Source: Bin5 sp965220715 (GTDB taxonomy: Bacteria; Chloroflexota; Anaerolineae; Caldilineales; Caldilineaceae). Taken from it: a DNA stretch of 64,000 nt. Below the pieces are notes generated by a model. That model was not told the DNA's origin, did not search any database, and was given only the letters and a program-made list of their open reading frames with translations. The stretch spans positions 1,612,001 through 1,676,000 of the forward strand of contig OZ244843.1 in NCBI GenBank assembly GCA_965220715.1. Direction: 5' to 3'. Position 1 is the stretch's first letter. Each line of letters begins with the position of its first letter. A program made the position numbers and the translations under genes. Below are positions 7,725-15,689 of this stretch, piece after piece.

Positions 7725-8732
7725 ATGGCCAAACAGAAGGTGATTCTGAATCCACACCCGCGTCCCCTGGATATGATCATGTCCAGCAATGACGCGGATC
7801 GGCTCCATGACCTGGTCGACGTAATTTGGGGCAAGGACCAAGCCATTCCCGAGTCCGAGTTCGCCCGCGCCTGCGGGGATGCCTTCGCCATCATCTCCAC
7901 CTCCTGGCAGCGCAGATCACTCGACGCCATGCCCAACCTGCGCGCAATCATGGAGACGGGCGGACGCCATCCCAGCTCCGATCTGTTGGACTATGAGACC
8001 TGCTTTGCCCGTGGCATCCGCGTGTTGAGCTGCGCCCCGGCCTATGGGCCGATGGTAGCCGAAATGGCGCTGGGCATGGCCATCGCCGCGGCGCGCGGTA
8101 TCGTCAGCGGGCACCGCGACTTTGCCGCCGCTGAGGAAGTCTATCTCTATGCCAGCAACAGCACGGCCTTTACCCTGTACGACCAGCCCGTCGGCTTTAT
8201 CGGCTTTGGTGGACTGGCGCAATCCCTGAAGCCGCTGCTGGCCCCGTTCCGTTGCCCGGTTCAGGTCTACGATCCCTGGTTGCCCGCAAGCTTCATTAAC
8301 GAGCGCGGCTGCACGCCTGTCAACCTCCACGATCTGCTAACATCCGCCCGCGTCATCTTCGTGTTGGCCATCCCGTCAAATGAGAACAAGGCCATGCTCG
8401 ACCGCGAGCTGCTCTCGCTCATCAGGTCCGACGCCGTCCTGGTCCTCATCAGCCGCTCCCACCTTGTCGACTTCGACGCGCTCACCGACCTTCTGCATCA
8501 GGGCCGTTTCCGCGCCGCCATCGATGTCTTCCCGCAGGAGCCGCTGGCCGCCGATCATCCCATTCGCACCGCCCCCAACACCATTCTCTCCGCCCACCGC
8601 GCCGGCACCGTCTGGCAGGACATGCACAGCATCGGGCGCATGGTCGTCGATGATCTGGAGACGATGCTGGCCGGCTTGCCGCCGACCAAGATGCAGACCG
8701 CCCAACCCGAACTCGTCTATCGTCTGCCGTAG
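7725..8732 (+). CDS. NAD-dependent D-2-hydroxyacid dehydrogenase family protein
   Basis: A 335-residue dehydrogenase of the D-isomer 2-hydroxyacid family, which interconverts 2-oxo acids and D-2-hydroxy acids in the cytoplasm. The nucleotide-binding loop GFIGFGGLAQ is near residue 150. The region normally holding the catalytic Arg reads ISRSHLVDFDAL. Then come DVFPQEPLAADHP (with the catalytic Glu) and the catalytic His in ILSAHRAGT. The ATG at 7725 with ggaga upstream is preferred over the GTG at 7626. It precedes mannonate dehydratase by about 110 bases on the same strand, so it may act in the same sugar-acid pathway. Confidence 0.9.
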   Translation: MAKQKVILNPHPRPLDMIMSSNDADRLHDLVDVIWGKDQAIPESEFARACGDAFAIISTSWQRRSLDAMPNLRAIMETGGRHPSSDLLDYETCFARGIRVLSCAPAYGPMVAEMALGMAIAAARGIVSGHRDFAAAEEVYLYASNSTAFTLYDQPVGFIGFGGLAQSLKPLLAPFRCPVQVYDPWLPASFINERGCTPVNLHDLLTSARVIFVLAIPSNENKAMLDRELLSLIRSDAVLVLISRSHLVDFDALTDLLHQGRFRAAIDVFPQEPLAADHPIRTAPNTILSAHRAGTVWQDMHSIGRMVVDDLETMLAGLPPTKMQTAQPELVYRLP

Positions 8733-8843
8733 CAGCGCAAACGCCGCGCCAGCTTGACCAGCAAACAGGCGCCAATATATCGTGTAGGGTTCTTCGCAAT
8801 GTCGTATCTACTTCTCTCAACTTGATCACACCTGGAGCCGAAC

Positions 8844-9857
8844 ATGAGAATATGCGCTTACGCTACCTTGCCTGACCAGAAAAACTTCCTCGGCTTTCTA
8901 AAACAGTACGACATCCTTGACGTCGCCCTCAGTTCTACCTCCCATCCTGAATACCGCACACGTTTCTCCCTGGAGGCGGCCAGTGAACCGGGTGCCTTCT
9001 GGGATTTCCCAACCCTTCTGAGGGCGCGTACACATTGCGAGGACGCCGGCCTCAACCTCGTTTCGATCGAAAATCCTCTGCCCAACTGGTGCTATGAAAA
9101 GATCGTCCTGGGCCAGGAAGGGCGCGACCAGCAGATCGATAATGTCGCTGAGACCATTCGCAACATGGGGCGGGCCGGCATCCCGGTCTATGGCTACCAC
9201 TGGATGGTCAATCAGCCGGGAGTCACCCGCAATTCCTGGCGCACCTCGCTCACGACGCCCGGTCGCGGCAACGCCCAGGTCAGCAGTTTTGACTTGCAAA
9301 TGGCCAATCGCGGCCCCCTTTTCCGCGATCGTGAGTACAGCCGCGAGGAGATGTGGAGCAACTACGAATATTTCATCAACGCTATCGTCCCAGTGGCAGA
9401 GGAAGCCGGCGTCAGACTGGCTCTCCATCCTGACGACCCGCCCGTCGAAAAGCTGGGCGGTATGCCGCGGTTGTTCCATAATCCATCCGGCTTTCAACGC
9501 GCCATGGACATCGCCGACAGCCCGGCAAGCGGCCTTAACTTCTGTCTTGGCAACTGGACCGCCATGAATGTTGACATCCACGCCGCCATCCGCCGCTTTG
9601 GCAGCCTCGGGCAGATCGTTTACGGTCACGTCCAGGGTGTTCAGGGCACCGGGCCCGCTTTCCGCGAGTGTTTCCTCGAAGAGGCCGACTGCGACTTCCT
9701 GGAAATTTTCAAGACTTTCAGAGAAGTTGGCTTCACTGGCGCCCTCATCCCCGGCCACTTCCCCTATACGATCTATGACGACGAGAGCCCACATCACGGG
9801 CTGCTTTACTCGGTCGGCTATATCAAAGGACTTCTCCGGTTACTCGGGGCAGACTGA
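8844..9857 (+). CDS. uxuA: Mannonate dehydratase (UxuA family)
   Basis: A 337-residue TIM-barrel enzyme of the UxuA family, converting D-mannonate to 2-keto-3-deoxygluconate in hexuronate catabolism. Hallmarks are YGYHWMV in the first half, the metal-site segment RLALHPDDPPV (about residues 194-204), the Cys and His ligands in LNFCLGNW and YGHVQGV, and PGHFP near the C-terminus. Length is slightly shorter than typical proteobacterial UxuA but usual for clade members in Chloroflexota. The ATG at 8844 has a tggag site. The neighbouring dehydrogenase and amidohydrolase fit a sugar-acid catabolic cluster. Confidence 0.88.
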   Translation: MRICAYATLPDQKNFLGFLKQYDILDVALSSTSHPEYRTRFSLEAASEPGAFWDFPTLLRARTHCEDAGLNLVSIENPLPNWCYEKIVLGQEGRDQQIDNVAETIRNMGRAGIPVYGYHWMVNQPGVTRNSWRTSLTTPGRGNAQVSSFDLQMANRGPLFRDREYSREEMWSNYEYFINAIVPVAEEAGVRLALHPDDPPVEKLGGMPRLFHNPSGFQRAMDIADSPASGLNFCLGNWTAMNVDIHAAIRRFGSLGQIVYGHVQGVQGTGPAFRECFLEEADCDFLEIFKTFREVGFTGALIPGHFPYTIYDDESPHHGLLYSVGYIKGLLRLLGAD

Positions 9858-9917
9858 ACGTAGCAGTACCGGATCCGCCAAACAACCAGACATCGAAGTA
9901 GAGGGAGAAACGGACCA

Positions 9918-10598
9918 ATGTACCTGATTCTGATTGGTTGCGAATATGCAGGCACAACCACCCTGGCCCACGCCATCAACGAGTGGACTAAAGAGTCCTT
10001 GGGCACGGAGTTCAAGCTGATCCACGACCATTACAAGCTGCCCGATACCAAACCGCACGGCCAGGAGCTTACCCCCGACGAGATCGCCGCCTTTCAACAA
10101 CTCAGCCCCCGACTGACTGAGGTGATCCAGCGGCACAACCTCTACTACCACACGCCTTGGGCGTCGGGTTCCGATGAGAATTTCATGGGGATCGGCCTCT
10201 ACTTCGAGGAGTTGGTCTACGCCCCGCAGTACTACGGCTATGGCGGCCGCGGCGAGATGGGCGACCGTGGGGTGATCTCCCGCTTACTGGAACAGCGCAT
10301 CCTCCAGTTCCGGCCCGACGCAGTTCTGGTACTGGTAGAGGCCGCGCCGAATGTGATCCGCAAGCGGATGCAGGAAAGCCCGCATCCCTACCCCGTCGTG
10401 CCGGAAGGGGACGTCGAGCATATCACCCAACGCTTCGAGGAAGAGTACGAGAACTCACTGATCCGGCAGCAATTCAGGCTGGACACATCGACTGCAACCG
10501 TGGCGGAGTCTGTGGCGGAGTTCGCCGCCAAGATCCAGACCTATCTGACCGAAGGCGACCTGCTGAGGCAGGCCCTGCAACAGGGAAAGGCCGGCTAG
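9918..10598 (+). CDS. P-loop NTPase/kinase-like protein lacking the canonical lysine
   Basis: A 226-residue protein beginning MYLILIGCEYAGTTTLA. This looks like a Walker A loop, GxxxxGTTT at residues 7-15, but with Thr where the invariant Lys is expected. Later parts resemble nucleoside or adenylate-type kinases: GDRGVISRLLEQRI, the strand VLVLVEAAP, and RKRMQESPHP in the position of a lid, followed by a helix that binds the partner base in kinases. The ATG has a gagggaga site. It is squeezed between mannonate dehydratase (60 bases upstream) and an amidohydrolase (4 bases downstream), so it is probably in the same operon. Substrate unknown; loss of ATP hydrolysis or an unusual loop are both possible. 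Confidence 0.65.
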   Translation: MYLILIGCEYAGTTTLAHAINEWTKESLGTEFKLIHDHYKLPDTKPHGQELTPDEIAAFQQLSPRLTEVIQRHNLYYHTPWASGSDENFMGIGLYFEELVYAPQYYGYGGRGEMGDRGVISRLLEQRILQFRPDAVLVLVEAAPNVIRKRMQESPHPYPVVPEGDVEHITQRFEEEYENSLIRQQFRLDTSTATVAESVAEFAAKIQTYLTEGDLLRQALQQGKAG

Positions 10599-10602
10599 TC
10601 CA

Positions 10603-12018
10603 ATGAACAGGAACCAGTGCGACATTCTCATCCGCAATGGTCAGGTGGTCACCATGGACGCGGCGCGCACCATCTACAGTCCGGGCGCGGTGGCGATCAC
10701 AGGTTCGCGCATCCTGGAAGTCGGCGCCGATGCCGACCTGCGTCAGCGCTATCATGCGGGGGAAACAATAGATGCCGAAGGCGCTGTCGTCCATCCCGGC
10801 TTTATTGACGCGCACAATCACATTGTGCATACCACCTGTCGGGGAGTATTTGATAACATCCATGATGTAGACTCCTCGACCATCAAATTCGCCGATTGGA
10901 AAGCCGACGTCAACGCGCAAGATGAAGCGGACGCCACCGCCATGGCCGCCGTCGAAATGCTGCACAGCGGCTTCACCATGTTCATCGAGCCGGGCACCCT
11001 GTTCTCAACCGCCGCCGCCGCGCAGGCTGTCGAACGAGTCGGCATGCGCGCTCTCTTCGCCCCGCCCTACCTCTGGGACCGCCGCGAGACGCTCGCCGCC
11101 ATGCCTGGGCTGGAAAGCGCCCGCCTCATGGCCCGCGCGCCCGTTGACCGCGATCGGGCGCTGGGACTCTTGGATGCAGAACTGCACCGCAATCAGGACG
11201 CCGATGCACTCGTGCGCGGCTTTGTCTTCGTCTATGGCGTAGGCACCGCCTCACCCGAACTGCTGCAGGCCGCCCACTCCTGTGCACGCGCCAACAACGT
11301 CCCCCTCCATCTGCACGCTGGCTACGCGCTTGGCGAGGGCGAGATCTATCGTGAGGTAACCGGTATCAGTCAATTGGTCCACCTGCATGAATTGGGCGTT
11401 CTTGATCAGAATACGGTTGTTGTCCATGCCAACCTGCTCGACGAAGACGAGGAAGCCGCCATCCGGGAAAGCGGTTGCCAGGTCGTATGGTGTCCAATCT
11501 CCTTCTTCTCGCTCGGCATCGCCCGCAGCGCCGAATTCAGGATGGCGGAGCGATATCGCCGCGGCACACCTGTATCACTTGGCGCAGACGGAGCCATGGA
11601 CTGCACGCCCGCCGCAACCATGTTAGCGGCCCACTCCGCCTCGCGCGTCTGCGATGATCCTCTTTCTCCCTCCGCGCTGCTCGAAATGCAGACCATCAAC
11701 GCCGCCGCCGCGGCCGGCCTGCAAGCAGAACTCGGCAGCCTCGAACCTGGCAAACGCGCCGACATCGTCGTACGCTCACCACGCGCCGCCGGATCCTATC
11801 CCGCCAACAACCCGGTTCACTTGCTGGCGCTGACGATTGGGTCCGGCAGCGTGGATACGGCCCTGGTCAACGGCGAGGTCGTCTTACGCGACGGACGCTC
11901 GACCCGCGTCGATGAACTGGAGATCAGCCGGGCGGTTACCGCGTCGGTCGCCGCTCGGGCGCGGCGGCTCGGTATCGATCTCGGTTCAGGGTGGCCGGTT
12001 GTGGTGGGAAAGAAATGA
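10603..12018 (+). CDS. Amidohydrolase family protein (deaminase-like)
   Basis: A 471-residue metal-dependent hydrolase of the cytosine/adenosine deaminase branch of the amidohydrolase superfamily. It has an N-terminal beta domain (IRNGQVVTMD), the metal ligands in HPGFIDAHNHIVH (about residues 65-77), HLHAGYALGEGE (His ligand region), VVHANLLDEDE, and the Asp ligand in SLGADGAMDC. The C-terminal segment (SLEPGKRADIVV) completes the beta domain. Such enzymes deaminate or dechlorinate purines and related rings, or hydrolyse amides. It starts four bases after the P-loop gene, so the two are likely co-translated. The exact substrate cannot be assigned. Confidence 0.9.
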   Translation: MNRNQCDILIRNGQVVTMDAARTIYSPGAVAITGSRILEVGADADLRQRYHAGETIDAEGAVVHPGFIDAHNHIVHTTCRGVFDNIHDVDSSTIKFADWKADVNAQDEADATAMAAVEMLHSGFTMFIEPGTLFSTAAAAQAVERVGMRALFAPPYLWDRRETLAAMPGLESARLMARAPVDRDRALGLLDAELHRNQDADALVRGFVFVYGVGTASPELLQAAHSCARANNVPLHLHAGYALGEGEIYREVTGISQLVHLHELGVLDQNTVVVHANLLDEDEEAAIRESGCQVVWCPISFFSLGIARSAEFRMAERYRRGTPVSLGADGAMDCTPAATMLAAHSASRVCDDPLSPSALLEMQTINAAAAAGLQAELGSLEPGKRADIVVRSPRAAGSYPANNPVHLLALTIGSGSVDTALVNGEVVLRDGRSTRVDELEISRAVTASVAARARRLGIDLGSGWPVVVGKK

Positions 12019-12190
12019 GCCAAAGATTCAAAACACAAAGGCCTGCATATGTTTCGCTCTGAGAAGTCCCCAGCCAGCACGTCCCTGAGATCGGAGTGAC
12101 AGTCGGGGGTATTCGAAACAGCGACCTGCTCTAAGGAATATCACACAGATATGTCTATTTGACAGAATCTGGCAAGTGTGAGAACATGCG

Positions 12191-12199
12191 TGCTATTAT
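12191..12199 (+). promoter_or_regulatory. Possible extended -10 element before the DUF5131 gene
   Basis: TGCTATTAT matches the extended -10 consensus (TGn followed by TATTAT). A perfect TTGACA lies at 12159-12164 but is too far upstream (29 bases) for a standard spacer. The element lies about 58 bases before the ATG at 12257. Confidence 0.3.
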
Positions 12200-12256
12200 T
12201 GGTCATGCACATAGCAAGATCATCCTTATCAAGAGTCACTTAGTTTGGAGCCTGTC

Positions 12257-13009
12257 ATGCCATCCTCTATCGAGTGGACGGATGAAACTTGGAACCCGGT
12301 AACCGGCTGCACCCGTGTGTCGCCCGGCTGCGACCATTGTTATATGTACGCTCTCTATCCCCGTCTGAAGGGGATGGGTGTGCGCGGGTACGAGACCGGC
12401 CCGGACGATGTGCGCCTGCTGCCTGAGCGCCTGCAAGCTCCTCTGACCTGGAAAAAGCCCCGACGGGTCTTTGTCAATAGCATGTCGGACGTATTTCACC
12501 CCAAAGTACCGTTCGACTTCATATTCGAGATGTTTATGGTAATGCAGGAGGCGTCTTCACGGCGGGGCCACATATTCCAGATCCTGACGAAACGGCCGGG
12601 CCGGGCAGTCGCCTGGTGGGAGCAGCATGAGCAACATTTCCCCGACGGCTGGCCGGCTCGTATCTGGATGGGCACATCGGTTGAGTGTCAGAAATACGCT
12701 CCCAGACTGACCGTGTTGGATCGTCTGCCTGCGCCCATACGTTTCGTGTCGGCAGAACCGCTGCTGGACCGGCTTGACCTGACCCAGTGGCTGGAGAAAG
12801 GCGTATTGCAGTGGGTGATAGTCGGTGGCGAAAGTGGCGCCGGTGCTAGAGTGATGGATCCGGACTGGGCGCGTTCGCTCCGTGATCAGTCTGTGAATTC
12901 TGGCGTAGCCTTCTTTCTTAAACAATTAGGAGGCGTGCGCAACAAACGCGGCGGTGAAGCTGCTACTATAGATAGTAAGCATTGGCGTCAAATGCCCATC
13001 ATGGAGTAA
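12257..13009 (+). CDS. DUF5131 family (phage Gp37/Gp68-like) three-Cys protein
   Basis: A 250-residue protein of the DUF5131/Gp37-Gp68 family. The name-giving cysteines are C18, C25 and C28 in WNPVTGCTRVSPGCDHCY (CX6CX2C), a radical-SAM-like arrangement that could bind an iron-sulfur cluster. Further family blocks are VFVNSMSDVFHP, FQILTKRP, WMGTSVECQ, PIRFVSAEPLL and WVIVGGESG. The start is the ATG at 12257 with tttggag directly upstream rather than the TTG at 12245. Members of this family are regularly encoded next to a TcmP protein, as here (10 bases downstream). The reaction is unknown. Confidence 0.88.
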   Translation: MPSSIEWTDETWNPVTGCTRVSPGCDHCYMYALYPRLKGMGVRGYETGPDDVRLLPERLQAPLTWKKPRRVFVNSMSDVFHPKVPFDFIFEMFMVMQEASSRRGHIFQILTKRPGRAVAWWEQHEQHFPDGWPARIWMGTSVECQKYAPRLTVLDRLPAPIRFVSAEPLLDRLDLTQWLEKGVLQWVIVGGESGAGARVMDPDWARSLRDQSVNSGVAFFLKQLGGVRNKRGGEAATIDSKHWRQMPIME

Positions 13010-13018
13010 GACACAAGT

Positions 13019-13877
13019 ATGACTGACAGATCTTTTGGTGGTCCCTGGACCCAACAGAAGCTACGAATTCTCAGCCTGTATCTGGACGCTTACACCACTG
13101 CCTTGAAGAATCAACCATTCAGGCTCATTTACGTTGATGCATTTGCCGGCGAAGGGTCATGGCGCTCCGGCTCGGCGTATACTACTGACTATGATGACTT
13201 CAGAGAGTTGCATAAAGGCTCGCCACGGATCGCTCTAGGAATCACTGATAAACCTTTCGATAGACTCAATCTTTATTGAAAAGGATTCCCAACGTTTTGA
13301 ATTGCTCAGGAAGCTGCACGAGGAATTCCCGCGCCGCGACATCGATGTGCTCAATGAGGACGCCGAAATAGCGTTGCCTGCTTTCTGCCAAGACCTTCGC
13401 ATCGACGAACGCGCAGTAGTGTTTCTGGATCCGTTCGCGACTGAAGTCTCCTGGGCTATGGCGGAAGGGATGGCCAGGACACAGAAGATAGATTGTTGGA
13501 TATTGTTCCCTCTGAGCGCGATAGCGAGGATGATGCCGAGAAAAAATGAGCCGTCTGCGGAACTGTCGAATCAACTCGACAGGATTTTCGGAGGACGTGA
13601 GCATTGGCAGGACTTCTACAGTTCGTCTCCGCAGCCACGGTTACCTTTGCAGTTATTCGAAGATGAGCTCGAGCAAATCCGATCAAGTGATAGCAGCCAA
13701 ATCGCCCAGCGCTATCGAGATCGACTTGAATCAACTTTCGAAAAGGTCGCTCCATCGGGTAGAGAATTCAAGAACTCTAAGAATTCACCGATATTTCAAC
13801 TTTTCTTTGCAGCAAGCAATCCTAACGGCGCTCAGATTGCCGTAAACATTGCTAAAAATATAATTGACAATTGGTGA
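13019..13877 (+). pseudogene. tcmP: TcmP-like three-Cys-motif partner gene with a +1 frameshift
   Basis: The first frame (86 residues to a stop at 13277-13279) contains WTQQKLRILSLYLDAY and FRLIYVDAFAGEG. After one surplus A (13268 or 13269) the next frame continues IFIEKDSQRFELL, then VVFLDPFATEVSW and RGREFKNSKNSPIFQLFFAASN-like sequence to 13877. Removing one base gives 285 residues, about the normal length of this family. The DAFAG and LDPF motifs resemble methyltransferase-like folds. The gene follows its usual DUF5131 partner. Either it is recently broken or the insertion is a sequencing error. Confidence 0.75.
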
Positions 13878-14002
13878 TGACCGAGGGAGTTGGCGCAGTA
13901 ACATACTGAAGCCGATGTCGGGTTTGGACCGCCAGCTGGCCGACCTAGTCCCACCTTCCAACACCACGGCGCCCCCAACACACCCCCACCCGCGCCCACA
14001 AC

Positions 14003-15667
14003 TCAGGCCGACCAGTATGGCGAATGACTATCCATACGCTGGCCGTCGAGGCTGTGCAACGGGATCTGCCGGTACGCAGGCCACTGGTCAGGCGCCCACT
14101 CACTCAACTCCTCCTCGTGCCCCAGGCGCCGTATCATACTCCATTCGTCCAGGTAGGGGTAACGGCTGTTCGTGTCCCAGAATGCCAGTCCGTCGACACC
14201 GGTTGCGTAGCTGTCCAATGCTTGCTGCCGGTACTCTTGCGCCGACATCCGTCGCGGCAGAATGTCGAGGTAAACCTGACAGCCGGTTCCGCGCGTAACC
14301 TCGACGAAGGAGGCAACATCAACATCCATATCGCCATGCCAGGGGTTGGGAATGATGAAATCCACCAAACCTTCCTCGGCCCAGGCTGCCACATCCAAGC
14401 CATACTGAAGATTGTACGGCAAGGTATTCACAACGTATGCCGAAACTTGGATATGTCTTCCTTCCCGCTGGCCTATCCGGTCCATCTCCTGGCGAAGCGC
14501 CCGCATGAACGAAGTCATCCAACTCGCTTTGTAAGACAACCAGCGAGGATCATCCTCCGGTAGCTCCCGCGGATCCTGTCCGTACTTCTGTTGAAATCCT
14601 TCGACGACAGGCGGATCGTAGAGGACACAAGGCAAACCGCGGATAAAGGCCATGTTGACGCCGTCCGCGCCTCGTTCTGCCACCTCGCGGAACAGCGAGA
14701 TCACAAAATCCTGGACCCCGGGAAAGGCATAACTCAAACGGGCGGCAGGCTGACCATTTCGGTCCAGACAGCGCCATTCAGGATGTTGGCGAAAGAGCTC
14801 GTCTTCCATGTCATCCGGCGGAGGAAAGACCCAGCCGCCCACGCGGTATGTGCCATGCAACTCGATACCCAGGTCGTGGGCATGGTCAATCACTGTCTTG
14901 AGGGGGTCAATCCCCCTCTCCTTCAAAATACGGAAACTTTCTGCAGCTTGGCGATCACAATACCGCGAGAAATCGGTCATATCCTTCTTCTCAGCATATT
15001 CCCCGACGTCGGAAAAGTGCTGTACCATGCTGCCCGCACCCATGCCCCACAGGAGCTTCTGGAAGTCGGTATCGCGAAAAGGTTCTACCTCCTCGATGAT
15101 ATCTTCCTCCGTGATCAGCGCCCTCTCACCGAAAACACTCCACGCGTCGTTGTAGGCGACGAGTCGTTTCGTGTCGCTTCGAGACCGGTCCTCCTGGATG
15201 GCGGCAACCTCCTCAGAGGTCAGTGGCTCCAGCTTCACGTAGGCGATGCCGGCCGCCCATGGTGTGCCCGTGCTCTGCTGGCCGATCTGCAAATCCTGGC
15301 CCGTCAGATCAGCGCATTTCCAAAACACTTCTCCCATGCTTGCGAAAAAATTCGTCTTCTTTATGTCCGGGTACAGATTGGTAGACGTGGTGAAACAGGG
15401 ATCATCCGTCAACTTGACCCGGACCACCCTGTCCACCCAGTTGGTCCAGAGGCCCAGGTGGATGGCATACCATCCCTCCACAGCCAGAGGAAGCGTCAGC
15501 GTGGGCGCGTTGCACTCGATGCCGGCCACAACCATCGTTCCGGACACGCCTTCCGCTTCATATGGGATCGCCCGCCAATGACGATGCCGAGCCTTGTCTG
15601 ATATGGCTGTACCAGGCTGGCAACGGCTCAGATCGGAGATGTAGATGGCCTTACGTTCTGCACACAT
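14003..15667 (-). CDS. Glycoside-hydrolase-like (GHL10-type) protein, paralogue 1
   Basis: A 554-residue cytoplasmic protein without signal peptide. About 170 N-terminal residues look like a beta-rich domain (TLTLPLAVEGWYAIHLGLW). From about residue 200 a TIM-barrel region resembles the GHL10 or family-10-like glycosyl hydrolases: HAHDLGIELHGTYRVG, LSYAFPGVQDFVISLF, ERGADGVNMAF and GVDGLAFWDTN. The ATG has a strong aggaggagg site. It is the last gene of a minus-strand operon with a Dpp-type importer and lies 22 bases after its paralogue. Enzyme activity is an inference; no member of this exact architecture is known to me. Confidence 0.65.
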   Translation of the reverse strand: MCAERKAIYISDLSRCQPGTAISDKARHRHWRAIPYEAEGVSGTMVVAGIECNAPTLTLPLAVEGWYAIHLGLWTNWVDRVVRVKLTDDPCFTTSTNLYPDIKKTNFFASMGEVFWKCADLTGQDLQIGQQSTGTPWAAGIAYVKLEPLTSEEVAAIQEDRSRSDTKRLVAYNDAWSVFGERALITEEDIIEEVEPFRDTDFQKLLWGMGAGSMVQHFSDVGEYAEKKDMTDFSRYCDRQAAESFRILKERGIDPLKTVIDHAHDLGIELHGTYRVGGWVFPPPDDMEDELFRQHPEWRCLDRNGQPAARLSYAFPGVQDFVISLFREVAERGADGVNMAFIRGLPCVLYDPPVVEGFQQKYGQDPRELPEDDPRWLSYKASWMTSFMRALRQEMDRIGQREGRHIQVSAYVVNTLPYNLQYGLDVAAWAEEGLVDFIIPNPWHGDMDVDVASFVEVTRGTGCQVYLDILPRRMSAQEYRQQALDSYATGVDGLAFWDTNSRYPYLDEWSMIRRLGHEEELSEWAPDQWPAYRQIPLHSLDGQRMDSHSPYWSA

Positions 15668-15689
15668 GGGAATCCTCCTCCTTGCTCTC

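Noticed and set aside
12159..12199. TTGACA with TATTAT as a normal promoter
   Set aside because: The spacer of 29 bases is too long; only the extended -10 was kept as a weak call.
14591..15601. 336-codon plus-strand frame
   Set aside because: Antisense of the GHL10-like gene; the minus-strand frame has a strong ribosome binding site and a colinear paralogue.
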